In this document: positions 6,739 through 13,791 of the stretch, one piece after another
Position numbering within the stretch: position 1 is the first letter of the stretch
Layout of the letters: each line of letters begins with the position of its first letter
NCBI GenBank assembly: GCA_937880545.1
Contig: CALFKA010000142.1
Coordinates: forward strand, 1 to 14,334
Reading direction: 5' to 3'
DNA length: 14,334 bases
From: an uncultured Clostridia bacterium
GTDB lineage: Bacteria; Bacillota; Clostridia; Peptostreptococcales; Acidaminobacteraceae
Translations under genes and position numbers: made by a program
The notes under the pieces: model-generated
Told to the model about the DNA's origin: nothing
Database searches by the model: none
The model's input: the letters and a program-made list of their open reading frames with translations, nothing else

Positions 6739-7412
6739 GCTTCTTCCTCCATACTTGTGATAAATACTTCCTCGAGCGCGATGGCACCGTCTTTTTCTTT
6801 GTTCCACTCCCGCACGATGACTCCTTTTTTCATGATGATGCCGCGGTCGCACACGCGCTCCATATCATGGAGAATGTGGGAATTGATGATGATCGTCTTT
6901 CCTCTGTCGCGGTACTTTTTGACCTGCTCCAGGATCTCTATGCGACCAAGGGCATCGAGTCCTGCCGTCGGCTCATCGAGGATGAGAAGTTCCGGGTCTC
7001 CGATCAGTGCTTGAGCCAGTGCCAGCCGCTGGAGCATTCCCTTCGAGTAGTGAGAGACTTTTGTCTTTGTATCTTCAAGTCCCACTTCTTGCAGGAGATC
7101 TCTTCCCATCTGCTGCGCCTCTTTTGCGGGAATGTTTTGAAGCTTGGCATAGTAGGTCATGACCTCAAGTCCGGTCATAAATGGCGGGAAGTAAGGGGTC
7201 TCGGGAGAGTAGCCGATGGTGATTCCTTCAGGAAATTCTACTTTTCCTTCATCTGCTTGGGTAAGCCCGAGCATGATCTTGATCGTTGTGGTCTTACCCG
7301 CGCCGTTACTGCCCAGTAGAGCAAAGACCTCTCCTCGATTCACTTCGAAGTGAACGCCTCGTAAGACATGCGTTTTCCCATAGGTTTTTTCTAATTGATG
7401 TACTTTGATCAT
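6732..7412 (-). CDS. ABC-2 transporter ATP-binding protein
   Basis: A 226-residue ATPase that drives the permease encoded next. Motifs: Walker A GSNGAGKTT (34-42), Q-loop region GYSPETPYFPPFMTGLE typical of BcrA/CcmA-like ABC-2 ATPases, signature YSKGMLQRLALAQAL with SKGM in place of the common SGGQ, Walker B LLILDEPTAGLD, and H-loop NSHILHD. At 226 residues it lacks the extra C-terminal domain of about 300-residue BcrA homologues. The ATG at 7412 is preferred over an upstream in-frame ATG at 7475 because AAGGAGAT lies 4 bases before it, alignment to the family begins at once, and the longer version would run into the operator repeats. It is the first gene of the five-gene operon and overlaps the permease start. 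Confidence 0.93.
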   Translation of the reverse strand: MIKVHQLEKTYGKTHVLRGVHFEVNRGEVFALLGSNGAGKTTTIKIMLGLTQADEGKVEFPEGITIGYSPETPYFPPFMTGLEVMTYYAKLQNIPAKEAQQMGRDLLQEVGLEDTKTKVSHYSKGMLQRLALAQALIGDPELLILDEPTAGLDALGRIEILEQVKKYRDRGKTIIINSHILHDMERVCDRGIIMKKGVIVREWNKEKDGAIALEEVFITSMEEEAC

Positions 7413-7438
7413 GGGGATCTCCTTCCTTTGTTGATTTA

Positions 7439-7444
7439 AGAATA
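7439..7444 (-). promoter_or_regulatory. Tentative -10 of the ABC/peptidase/two-component operon
   Basis: TATTCT on the minus strand. Seventeen bases upstream is ATTCCA, a poor -35 overlapped by the nearest operator repeat. A weak -35 covered by activator sites is the usual layout for PhoB-type activation. Other AT-rich hexamers nearby are possible. Confidence 0.35.
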
Positions 7445-7466
7445 AAGGAAGCAGTTCAGGATGGAA

Positions 7467-7494
7467 TAAAGACAACTTAAAGATCAGATAAAGA
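7467..7494 (-). promoter_or_regulatory. Three 11-bp-spaced TCTTTA repeats, probable response-regulator operator
   Basis: On the minus strand TCTTTA occurs at 7494-7489, 7483-7478 and 7472-7467, each separated by exactly 5 bases (period 11). The plus-strand form is TAAAGA. Tandem hexamers at one helical turn are the known binding pattern of PhoB/PhoP-type regulators, and the operon just downstream encodes one. A weaker match (TCAGGA on the plus strand, 7456-7461) continues the phase. Binding is inferred; the spacing is seen. Confidence 0.65.
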
Positions 7495-7634
7495 TGTGTG
7501 GACGGGAAAAGGAAGAAGTCTTTTGATGAAACCTGCTATGACAGTTGGGAGCAAGAATAAAAGGAGGATGTCAACAACGGACCACCAAGAGGCCCGATGG
7601 ATATGATATGGAATGGGAGGCTTTTAGAGAGTAA
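7495..7634. other. Intergenic region with no recognised feature
   Basis: Between the operator repeats and the terminator of the sigma-54 activator gene I see no convincing gene, RNA or promoter. A TTGACA on the minus strand near 7575 has no suitable -10 at 16-18 bases. AAGGAGG abuts an ATG at 7564-7566 with no spacing, and its frame stops after 12 codons. Confidence 0.5.
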
Positions 7635-7669
7635 AAGAAAAAGGCTCTCACCTTTTAGTATTTGAGAGC
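7635..7669 (-). terminator. Rho-independent terminator of the sensor/sigma-54 activator pair
   Basis: GCTCTCA / TGAGAGC (7669-7663 with 7650-7644) forms a 7-bp stem with a 12-base loop and is followed by CTTTTTCTTTT. It lies 62 bases after the activator stop codon and separates this unit from the ABC operon. Confidence 0.8.
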
Positions 7670-7731
7670 GGGCAAGTCGGTTTTCACTTATAGAAAAGTA
7701 GCCGGATGTGGACTCCATAGACTGCGAAGCG

Positions 7732-9084
7732 CTACTTGATATTGTATTCTTTTACCTTGTTATAGAGTTGACGGATACTTAGCTGAAGAATCTGTGCCGC
7801 CTCCTCCATATTTGAGTCACAGTCTTGTAGGATGGACTCGATATGCTTCTTCTCTGCATTTCTTCGCACATCTCGAAGAGACAAAAGGGGCTCGTGAAAG
7901 TTCTTTTGATCAAAGGCAATACTTCCAAACATACTGAAAGATCTCAGTTGTTTCATCTGCACTCGCCCGTTTTCAGACAGCACGACGAGTCGCTCGATGA
8001 TGTTTTTCAGCTCTCTTAAGTTTCCGGGATAGTTGTATTGAAGAAGAGCCCCCATCAGTTCATCGCCGATCTCCAGTACAGGCTTCTTCATCTCCGTCGA
8101 AATGCGCTTTGAGAAATAGCGGATGAGCAGAGGCAGGTCTTCTTTTCTCTCGCGAAGGGGCGGAATATGAAGGAGAACTGTCGAGATGCGATAGTAGAGA
8201 TCCTGCCTGAATTTTCCGGTGGCAATGGCTTCATCCATCAGAGAGTTGGTCGCTGAGATCAGTCGAAAGTCAAGCGCAATGGTTTCGTTACTCCCAATGC
8301 GTTCAATTTCTTTTCTTTCGATATTTCTGAGAATTTTACTCTGAGTCGAAAGCGGAATATCTCCGATTTCATCAAGAAAAAGTGTTCCTTTATCTGAAGC
8401 CTCGAATCTGCCGATGCGTGACGAACTGGCCCCTGTAAAAGAACCATGTTCATGCCCATAAAGTTCTGCTTCTAGCATCGTGTCTGAAAATGAATAGCAG
8501 TTGAGTGGCAAGAACACTTCACGGTGACGTGTACTGTGATTGTGGATATATCTTGCGATGACTTCCTTTCCCACTCCCGATTCCCCCAGAAGCAGTACAT
8601 TGGCATCGGTGGGTGCAACTTTCCGGGCAAAGTGAAGGAGTTGCCTGAATTTTTCGTTTTTCGTATCCAACATGTATTCTTGACTGTTTGTTCCTTCTTT
8701 GAGCAATTGGTTGGCACTTTTCAACTCGTGCATTGTCTGAAGCTTTTCCAGGTCAAAAAGAAGTTCTCTGGGATCGGAACTTTTGATGTAATAAGAAAAC
8801 GCTCCGCTCTTCATGGCTTCCACGGCATTTTCAATGCTGGCGTATGCGGTGATGACGATACTCTCAATCTGTGGATATTCCTGCGCAACATAACGAACAA
8901 GGCTGAGACCGTCCATCCCCTCCATCTTCATATCCGTAAGGAGCACATCGAAGTTTTCCCCGGACAAAGCCTCCAGGGCTTTTTCAGCACTGTATACGAC
9001 AGTGATGGAGTATTTTCTTTTTATGAGAAGGGCTCGAAGAGACTGGGCAAAGGCCTTTTCATCGTCGACGATCAATATTCTCAT
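7732..9084 (-). CDS. NtrC-family sigma-54-dependent response regulator
   Basis: A 450-residue activator that should open sigma-54 promoters when phosphorylated. Order: receiver (1-115; Asp7/Asp8, Asp51 acceptor, Thr79, Lys101), AAA+ domain (about 140-375) and Fis-type helix-turn-helix (about 412-448, ending IRQLYNKVKEYNIK). AAA+ motifs: Walker A GESGVGKE (167-174), sigma-54 contact loop GSFTGA (214-219), Walker B GTLFLDEIGD (233-242), then FRQDLYYRI and IPPLRERKEDLP. Two departures from consensus: the loop has Ser for the usual first Ala of GAFTGA, and Lys101 is followed by Ser instead of the common Pro. The key Phe, Thr and Gly of the loop remain, so activity is expected. AAAGGAAG lies eight bases before the ATG. 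It follows its kinase by 34 bases and is closed by a terminator. Target promoters are unknown; the adjacent antiporter genes are candidates. Confidence 0.95.
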   Translation of the reverse strand: MRILIVDDEKAFAQSLRALLIKRKYSITVVYSAEKALEALSGENFDVLLTDMKMEGMDGLSLVRYVAQEYPQIESIVITAYASIENAVEAMKSGAFSYYIKSSDPRELLFDLEKLQTMHELKSANQLLKEGTNSQEYMLDTKNEKFRQLLHFARKVAPTDANVLLLGESGVGKEVIARYIHNHSTRHREVFLPLNCYSFSDTMLEAELYGHEHGSFTGASSSRIGRFEASDKGTLFLDEIGDIPLSTQSKILRNIERKEIERIGSNETIALDFRLISATNSLMDEAIATGKFRQDLYYRISTVLLHIPPLRERKEDLPLLIRYFSKRISTEMKKPVLEIGDELMGALLQYNYPGNLRELKNIIERLVVLSENGRVQMKQLRSFSMFGSIAFDQKNFHEPLLSLRDVRRNAEKKHIESILQDCDSNMEEAAQILQLSIRQLYNKVKEYNIK

Positions 9085-9118
9085 TTTTCAAGCTTCCTTT
9101 CGTCTGAAAAAATGGATT

Positions 9119-11182
9119 TCAGAATGAAACGGCTTCCCCCTCAAGGGGGATCATCAGTTCAAAAGTCATTCCTTTTGGCTTATTATTTCTCACATTGACT
9201 TCTCCTTTAAGTTTTTGAAGCTCAGAATAGACAATGTAAAGCCCCAGTCCGGTTCCTTTTCCGGCTGGTTTAGTTGTAAAGAACGGCTCAAAAATACGAG
9301 ATATCATATGTTCGGCAATCCCTTCTCCTTCATCACAGACGCACAGGCGTAACATGTGCAAACCTTCCTTGTTTTCAATACTTGCTGTGACCTTGATATT
9401 TCCTCCCTCAGGCATGGCGTCCGCTGCATTTTGAACGAGGTTCAGCAGAATATGGCGCAGAGAATTTGGATAGGAGCAAATCTTTCTCTTTTCATGGCAG
9501 GAGAGAATCAATTTAATTCCTCGATGGTAATACTCAGGTTTCAGATAGCTCAGTGACTCTTCCAGCATATCAGCCAGATGGAACATGGAAGCCTCTCCAT
9601 AGGTCATACGAGAAAAATCCAACAGACTGTCGATGGTTTTGTTTGCATTTCCAAGTGCCTCATTGATGACCTCCACAGCATATTTGTCTGCGGGCGGCAG
9701 AAGTCGGTCTTCTTCCTCTGAGAGCAGAAAAGCGGCATTGCGGATAACACCCAGAGGATTTCTCAGTTCGTGGGCTACACCAGCCACAAGGCTACCTACC
9801 GCTGCCATTTTGTTGGCGTGGCTCAGCTTTTCCGTTTTCTCTCTGCTCTCAGTGACATCGGAGAGAATCATCAGTAGCCCCCTATTGCTCCCATAGTCAC
9901 TGGGAAGAGGATAGCACTCGGCGACATAACGGCGCATGGCATAGGAAATTTCTATTTTCACATCTTGTTCCAGCTGTGTCAGACGTAATCCGGTTTCATC
10001 GATAACCGTTTCTTCTACCGCAAGAAGAAGCGGAAAAGTTTTGTAAAGACTCCCGATCAGATGAGACTTGCTTTTCTGCGCATAGAGACTGAACGCTTCA
10101 TTGACATTTAAAATCTTATCTGTCGTGGAGAGGACGATCAGAAACGGCGCCATGGCATCAAAGGCAATCTGGAGTTCATCCTTCACTGCGGAAAGCTCTC
10201 GGGTCCGGTGAGAGACCATCATAACCAATCCTCGATTCAACAGATACACAAAAAAACCACCCCAAAAAAGAAACAGGAGATTGAGACGGGCTTCCAGTTT
10301 GCTTCTGCCTTCGCTGCGGGTATTGAACAGCTGGATATTTCCACCGAGCCACTTCCGCTCAATTTGGTCGAAAATCCCTTTTCTTCTGAGCTGTAGGATG
10401 CCTTTATTAAAGATGGGAAGCAGATCTGCGTTTTTTTGGGATACGGCGATCGCACAGGATTTCTGATAAATAAAATCGGGAAGAATTCGATAATCTTCCC
10501 AATTTTTCAATTCATTGAAGTGATACCAAATGACGGGCTCATCTCCCACCACCGCATCGACCGCTCCTCCATGCAAGAGCTCCAGAGCCAGAAGTGAGTC
10601 GTCTGTATAGACATACTCGGGGAACACTCCTCTTTCGGCGAGTTCTTCAATGGCGATATCTCCGCGCTGCACACCTACTTTTTTCTCGCTGAGGTGCTCC
10701 AGTTTGTCAATGGGAGAGCCAACCGGCACGACGGCAATACCCTTTAAGTCGTACAGAGGCTTGGAGAAAGCAAAAACCCTTCCTCTTTCAGCAGAGGGAA
10801 TCATATCACAGAGATCCGTTCTCCCCCTCTCGAGGGCTTCCAGTGCTTCGCTCCACACCATGGGCTCTGTGATGATATTCTTTCCGATCTGAATAGACAG
10901 AGCACTCAGATAGTCCGATACCAGTCCCACGTGCTGATTGATTTCAGGATAGTAGATACCCATGGGCGGTTCACTGATATTGCCACCGTAGATAAGATGG
11001 GGAAAACGGGAGAGAAGCTCACTCTCTTCCAGAGTCAGTGGAGAGGAAAGCTTGATATATTCAAGTAGACTGACATCGTACTTAATATGGAGGTATTGGT
11101 CGCTGTAAAAAGCAACCGAGACCAGAAGGAGCAATAATATGATAACCAGAAATATTGTTCTTTTCTTGACGGGAAATCGCAT
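9119..11182 (-). CDS. Sensor histidine kinase with family 3 solute-binding domain and PAS-like region
   Basis: A 687-residue kinase. Transmembrane segment 1 (about 8-26) is followed by an external solute-binding protein family 3 domain (about 50-285: HLIYGGNISEPPMG, GLVSDYLSALS, RTDLCDMIPSAERG, KVGVQRGD, DAVVGDEPVIWYH), as in periplasmic polar amino-acid binders and BvgS-type sensors. Transmembrane segment 2 (about 299-318) leads to a PAS-like region (about 335-445) and an NtrB-like core: H box VAHELRNPL with His471, N box NLVQNAADAMPEGG (Asn585), G1 CDEGEGI (Asp617), F box FEPFF, G2 GKGTGLGLYI. The start at 11182 is chosen because GGAGG precedes it and the signal anchor begins there; an in-frame ATG 20 codons earlier gives a non-hydrophobic leader. 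It partners the sigma-54 activator downstream. The likely ligand is an amino acid or similar small solute, by family; the identity is unknown. Confidence 0.95.
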   Translation of the reverse strand: MRFPVKKRTIFLVIILLLLLVSVAFYSDQYLHIKYDVSLLEYIKLSSPLTLEESELLSRFPHLIYGGNISEPPMGIYYPEINQHVGLVSDYLSALSIQIGKNIITEPMVWSEALEALERGRTDLCDMIPSAERGRVFAFSKPLYDLKGIAVVPVGSPIDKLEHLSEKKVGVQRGDIAIEELAERGVFPEYVYTDDSLLALELLHGGAVDAVVGDEPVIWYHFNELKNWEDYRILPDFIYQKSCAIAVSQKNADLLPIFNKGILQLRRKGIFDQIERKWLGGNIQLFNTRSEGRSKLEARLNLLFLFWGGFFVYLLNRGLVMMVSHRTRELSAVKDELQIAFDAMAPFLIVLSTTDKILNVNEAFSLYAQKSKSHLIGSLYKTFPLLLAVEETVIDETGLRLTQLEQDVKIEISYAMRRYVAECYPLPSDYGSNRGLLMILSDVTESREKTEKLSHANKMAAVGSLVAGVAHELRNPLGVIRNAAFLLSEEEDRLLPPADKYAVEVINEALGNANKTIDSLLDFSRMTYGEASMFHLADMLEESLSYLKPEYYHRGIKLILSCHEKRKICSYPNSLRHILLNLVQNAADAMPEGGNIKVTASIENKEGLHMLRLCVCDEGEGIAEHMISRIFEPFFTTKPAGKGTGLGLYIVYSELQKLKGEVNVRNNKPKGMTFELMIPLEGEAVSF

Positions 11183-11289
11183 GGGTCCTCCAGCACCGAG
11201 AAATGATGGTCCTGCTGATGAACACGTGAATCGGATCTGCAAATCAGATGAAAAGTCACAAGACGAGAAAGTTCAATGGCTTTTTCATC

Positions 11290-11303
11290 ATTATATTATC
11301 ACA
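11290..11303 (-). promoter_or_regulatory. Tentative promoter of the sensor kinase gene
   Basis: On the minus strand TGTGATAAT (11303-11295), an extended -10, runs into a perfect TATAAT (11295-11290). No good -35 is found at 16-18 bases for either. The leader would be about 100 bases. No sigma-54 type -24/-12 element was seen here. Confidence 0.35.
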
Positions 11304-11311
11304 AAAGGTAT

Positions 11312-11328
11312 TTTCATAGACCATGAAA
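11312..11328. repeat. Inverted repeat TTTCAT-N5-ATGAAA upstream of kinase gene, possible operator
   Basis: A perfect 6-bp dyad lies just upstream of the tentative kinase promoter, a position suited to a regulator site. Short AT-rich arms make this weak evidence. Confidence 0.3.
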
Positions 11329-11395
11329 CATTTTTGTGTATTATCCCAACTTTATATGGGAGCGGATTTAGATATGCTCATTAGAGGAAGGGTGT

Positions 11396-11418
11396 GAAAG
11401 GAAAGCCGGTCGGGCTTT
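11396..11418 (-). terminator. Possible terminator after the antiporter/membrane-protein pair
   Basis: On the minus strand AAAGCC / GGCTTT (11418-11413 with 11407-11402) has a 5-base loop and is followed by CCTTTC, a poor T tract. It lies about 50 bases after the stop of the small membrane protein gene. Leaky termination could let the kinase genes be read from upstream. Confidence 0.4.
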
Positions 11419-11470
11419 AGCACAACCGATCTTCCATTTCACTGAGTCATACAAAACACATAGTAGTTCT

Positions 11471-11920
11471 TCAATTCTTTCTGTCTACTTCTGCGACGAT
11501 GATTTTTGGATTGGCTTTTTTTGCCAGTCGGATAATTCCTTCCAATTCTTCACCGCTGAAAAGGAGTAGCCTGGTCATCGCTCCCTTGCCAAAGTGAATC
11601 TGCACTTGTTCTGTATGTCGGACTTTATCCCAGTGGAGAGATGTGATGTCCTTCCAAGGCCAGAGATCCGTATGGGAGAGGAGCTTCATATTGTAGTAAA
11701 TGCTGACTCCCTCTTCATTCAGTACATACTCTTTTTCAAGAAAGACTGCCCAGATGACCAGAACGCCCAAAACAGCACTCAAGATAAATTTGTAATAAGA
11801 AGAGGCAAAGAGAATCAAGACCCCCGTCAACAGTCCTCCCATCCTGACGACAAGCCTCTTCTTATGAGAGACGCCTTGAAACAATGTGTGAAAAGCGGGG
11901 GCTTGTTTCTTAAACAACAT
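11471..11920 (-). CDS. Small membrane protein with PH-like C-terminal domain, unknown function
   Basis: A 149-residue protein I do not recognise by name. A short cytoplasmic N-terminus (MLFKKQAPAFHTLFQGVSHKKR) is followed by two close transmembrane helices (about 24-42 and 45-62) and a soluble region of about 85 residues. The latter (YVLNEEGVSIYYN, WKDITSLHWDK, QVQIHFGKG, TRLLLFSGEELEGIIRLAKKA) has the strand pattern and final helix of bacterial PH-like (YdbT/DUF304-type) domains; this is a pattern judgement, not a search result. The start at 11920 follows GGAGAGGG and lies just after the TAG of the antiporter gene (11924-11922), with one base between, so translation is probably coupled and the product may act with the antiporter. 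An earlier in-frame ATG (11932, inside the antiporter gene) is less likely. Confidence 0.75.
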   Translation of the reverse strand: MLFKKQAPAFHTLFQGVSHKKRLVVRMGGLLTGVLILFASSYYKFILSAVLGVLVIWAVFLEKEYVLNEEGVSIYYNMKLLSHTDLWPWKDITSLHWDKVRHTEQVQIHFGKGAMTRLLLFSGEELEGIIRLAKKANPKIIVAEVDRKN

Positions 11921-11921
11921 G

Positions 11922-13448
11922 CTAACCCTCTCCATTGACCTGGTCACGATGGGCAGCAATAGCCGGCAGGCTGATCTCTAAAGAGTATTCCGGAGCCTGT
12001 GCAGGTTTGCGTTGTTTGAGTCTGGTGGAGAATAGACCGGATTGCTTTCCGTCTGCCCAGATGACCATTCTTCCCGTATAAGCGCCGAAGAGGGCGATGA
12101 TCGGCGTGAAAAGAGGCATGTAGGCAAAGGGGAAGTATTGGATCGGCGAAACGCCCAGCATCAGCGTATGATGAGCTCCGCAAGATGTCCAAGGGATCAT
12201 GGGAGACCACAGGGTGCCCATGTCCTCAAGGGTACGCGAGAGCATGCTCCTTGAAAGCCCTTGTTTATCATAAAGATCTTTGTACATGGATGCGGGGATG
12301 ATCAAGGCAAGATATTGGTCTGACATGGAAATATTGGCAAACAGAGAAGTAGCCATTGTAACCAGAATCAGCGATCCTACCCCTTTAATTTTTTGCACTA
12401 GATTGCCAAGGAGAGATTCGACTATGCCTATCTTTTCCAGAAGACCTCCAAAACCGATGGCAATGATAGCAAGATTGATCGTCCACATCATTCCATCCAT
12501 GCCTCCTCTGTTGAGAAGGGAGTCTGCCAGTGAGTTGCCTGTCTCAATCGAGAAACCATAGTGAGCCACCTTCAGGCTGTCAATGAAGCCTGCTCCTTGG
12601 AAAACAGCGGCAAAAGCAAACCCGATGACAGTCGAAAGAACGATTCCGGGAATGGCGGGGATCTTCAGGATGGCCACTACGATGATGACCAAAGCAGGAA
12701 GAAAGAGCAGTGGAGAAAGTTGGAAATTTTCTGCAAGCGCCATTTGCAGATTGTGAGCAACGGAGCTGTCAAATTCTCCGATAGGTGTAAAGAAGCTGAT
12801 CAATGCGTAAACAATCAATGCGACAACAAAGCTGGGTACGGTAGTGGTGATCATTGCTCCTACGTGGTCAAAAAGATTCGTCTCAGAAACACCGGCTGCC
12901 AGGTTGGTAGAGTCCGAAAGCGGAGACATTTTATCTCCCATCGCCGCTCCCGAGATACACATCCCTGCAGTAATAGCCGGGTTGATTCCCAAACCTGCGC
13001 CGATCGACGTGAAAGCGATGCCGACGGTGGCGGTGGTGGTCCAGGCGGAACCTGTAGCGAGACCGATGACTCCGCATAAAACAAGTCCGACAGGCAGAAA
13101 TATTTTTGGCGAAAGAAGATGGAGACCGTAGTACACAATAGCCGGAATGGTCCCTGCCATCAGCCATGCACCGGTCAGGCAGCCGACCAGCATCAGGATC
13201 AACTGCGCTTCCATTGTCCCGTTGATAGTGCTTAGTGCCCCGGCCAACATGCTCGGGTAGCTGACACCGCAGCGATGACCTACAATGAAGCCTACGGCAC
13301 TCGCCAGGACGAGTGGCATGTGTGGATCCAGTCCCCAATGGAAGATATAGTTAGGGATCATCATCCCCAACAGAGTAAGTATAGGGAGCGCCGCTTCCGG
13401 TCTGGTTGGCAGTCTTGTGCTTTTTTCTTTGCGATAATGGTCACTCAT
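11922..13448 (-). CDS. nhaC: NhaC-family Na+/H+ (or organic-acid-linked) antiporter
   Basis: A 508-residue polytopic membrane transporter with about 11-12 hydrophobic segments. The NhaC hallmark GDKMSPLSDSTNLAA (171-185) is present, with the helix-breaking GSAWTTTATVGIAF (133-146) before it and SPMIPWTSCGAHHTLMLGV (415-433) in the second half, where inverted-repeat family members carry the paired IPW-x-x-CG motif. Characterised NhaC relatives exchange Na+ for H+; the Bacillus homologue MleN exchanges malate and lactate with H+ and Na+, so an organic or amino acid substrate is also possible. It is somewhat longer than the roughly 460 residues usual, through a hydrophilic N-terminus (1-18) and a polar C-terminal tail (about 465-508). 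TTAGGAG lies eight bases before the ATG. It follows a paralogue and is coupled to the small membrane protein gene. Family is secure; substrate is open. Confidence 0.93.
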   Translation of the reverse strand: MSDHYRKEKSTRLPTRPEAALPILTLLGMMIPNYIFHWGLDPHMPLVLASAVGFIVGHRCGVSYPSMLAGALSTINGTMEAQLILMLVGCLTGAWLMAGTIPAIVYYGLHLLSPKIFLPVGLVLCGVIGLATGSAWTTTATVGIAFTSIGAGLGINPAITAGMCISGAAMGDKMSPLSDSTNLAAGVSETNLFDHVGAMITTTVPSFVVALIVYALISFFTPIGEFDSSVAHNLQMALAENFQLSPLLFLPALVIIVVAILKIPAIPGIVLSTVIGFAFAAVFQGAGFIDSLKVAHYGFSIETGNSLADSLLNRGGMDGMMWTINLAIIAIGFGGLLEKIGIVESLLGNLVQKIKGVGSLILVTMATSLFANISMSDQYLALIIPASMYKDLYDKQGLSRSMLSRTLEDMGTLWSPMIPWTSCGAHHTLMLGVSPIQYFPFAYMPLFTPIIALFGAYTGRMVIWADGKQSGLFSTRLKQRKPAQAPEYSLEISLPAIAAHRDQVNGEG

Positions 13449-13463
13449 TCATTAAACTCCTAA

Positions 13464-13492
13464 GTAATATAGTTTTTTACAAAATTTGTCGC
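13464..13492 (-). promoter_or_regulatory. Tentative promoter of the complete nhaC gene
   Basis: On the minus strand GCGACA (13492-13487), 17 bases, TATTAC (13469-13464); each hexamer matches consensus at 4 of 6. The spacer contains the palindrome ACAAAATTTGT (13479-13489). Start would be about 10 bases before the ATG, which is close to the ribosome-binding site and makes it doubtful. Confidence 0.22.
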
Positions 13493-13547
13493 ACGAGGCG
13501 TGCTTGATTTCATCTGCTTGGTTAGATGCAGACATCAAACCCTTGGG

Positions 13548-13560
13548 GTGTCTCAGACAC
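13548..13560. repeat. Perfect 13-bp palindrome GTGTCT-C-AGACAC upstream of nhaC, possible operator
   Basis: The six-base arms are exact about a single central base, 100 bases before the nhaC start. A second short dyad, GCACG-AGG-CGTGC, lies at 13491-13503. Either could be a regulator site. Confidence 0.45.
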
Positions 13561-13634
13561 TTCCTCTCCAGAATTCTCCTTCTATAAATGTTTGTCCGAG
13601 TGCTCCCGCCGCAGTTTTCCCAATAGTTTTTATT

Positions 13635-13675
13635 AGGTCCACTGAAAAGTGAAACAACCCCTTCACAGTGGACCT
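13635..13675. repeat. Strong 10-bp inverted repeat in the nhaC-nhaC gap
   Basis: AGGTCCACTG (13635-13644) and CAGTGGACCT (13666-13675) are exact complements around 21 bases, within which TGAA/TTCA can pair further. An outer pair CAATAG (13621-13626) and CTATTG (13682-13687) brackets it. Neither strand has a T tract after the stem, so it is not a standard terminator. It could be a bound operator, an RNA stabilising hairpin, or the scar of a small palindromic element. Confidence 0.7.
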
Positions 13676-13695
13676 TGTCATCTATTGCCTGTTCC

Positions 13696-13750
13696 GTTTG
13701 TTCTCAGCTCCTCTTTGCCTGAATACTTGTTGATAATAGAGAGGACAAAC
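13696..13750. repeat. Imperfect long hairpin after the partial nhaC gene
   Basis: GTTTGT (13696-13701) pairs with ACAAAC (13745-13750) and CCTCT (13710-13714) with AGAGG (13740-13744), with an 8-base bulge on one side. No T tract follows on the minus strand. This and the adjoining repeat fill most of the 343-base gap 13449-13791, in which I see no gene. Confidence 0.4.
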
Positions 13751-13791
13751 TGATGGCGAGAACATGATTCCTTCGAGCATCTTGAAATCTT

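Noticed and set aside
6729..7319. 196-residue open frame on the plus strand
   Set aside because: Antisense to the ABC ATPase with all its motifs; no ribosome-binding site or recognisable domain.
7536..7718. 60-residue minus-strand open frame after the sigma-54 activator gene
   Set aside because: It runs through the terminator hairpin and has no ribosome-binding site or recognisable motif.
8524..9198. 224-residue open frame on the plus strand
   Set aside because: Antisense to the sigma-54 activator and running into the kinase gene; cysteine- and phenylalanine-rich shadow translation.
12561..13079. 172-residue open frame on the plus strand
   Set aside because: Antisense to nhaC; very rich in S, D, R and K, as expected from the reverse reading of a membrane protein gene.
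13621..13687. Insertion sequence
   Set aside because: Inverted repeats only 21 bases apart leave no room for a transposase; kept as a palindrome of unknown nature.
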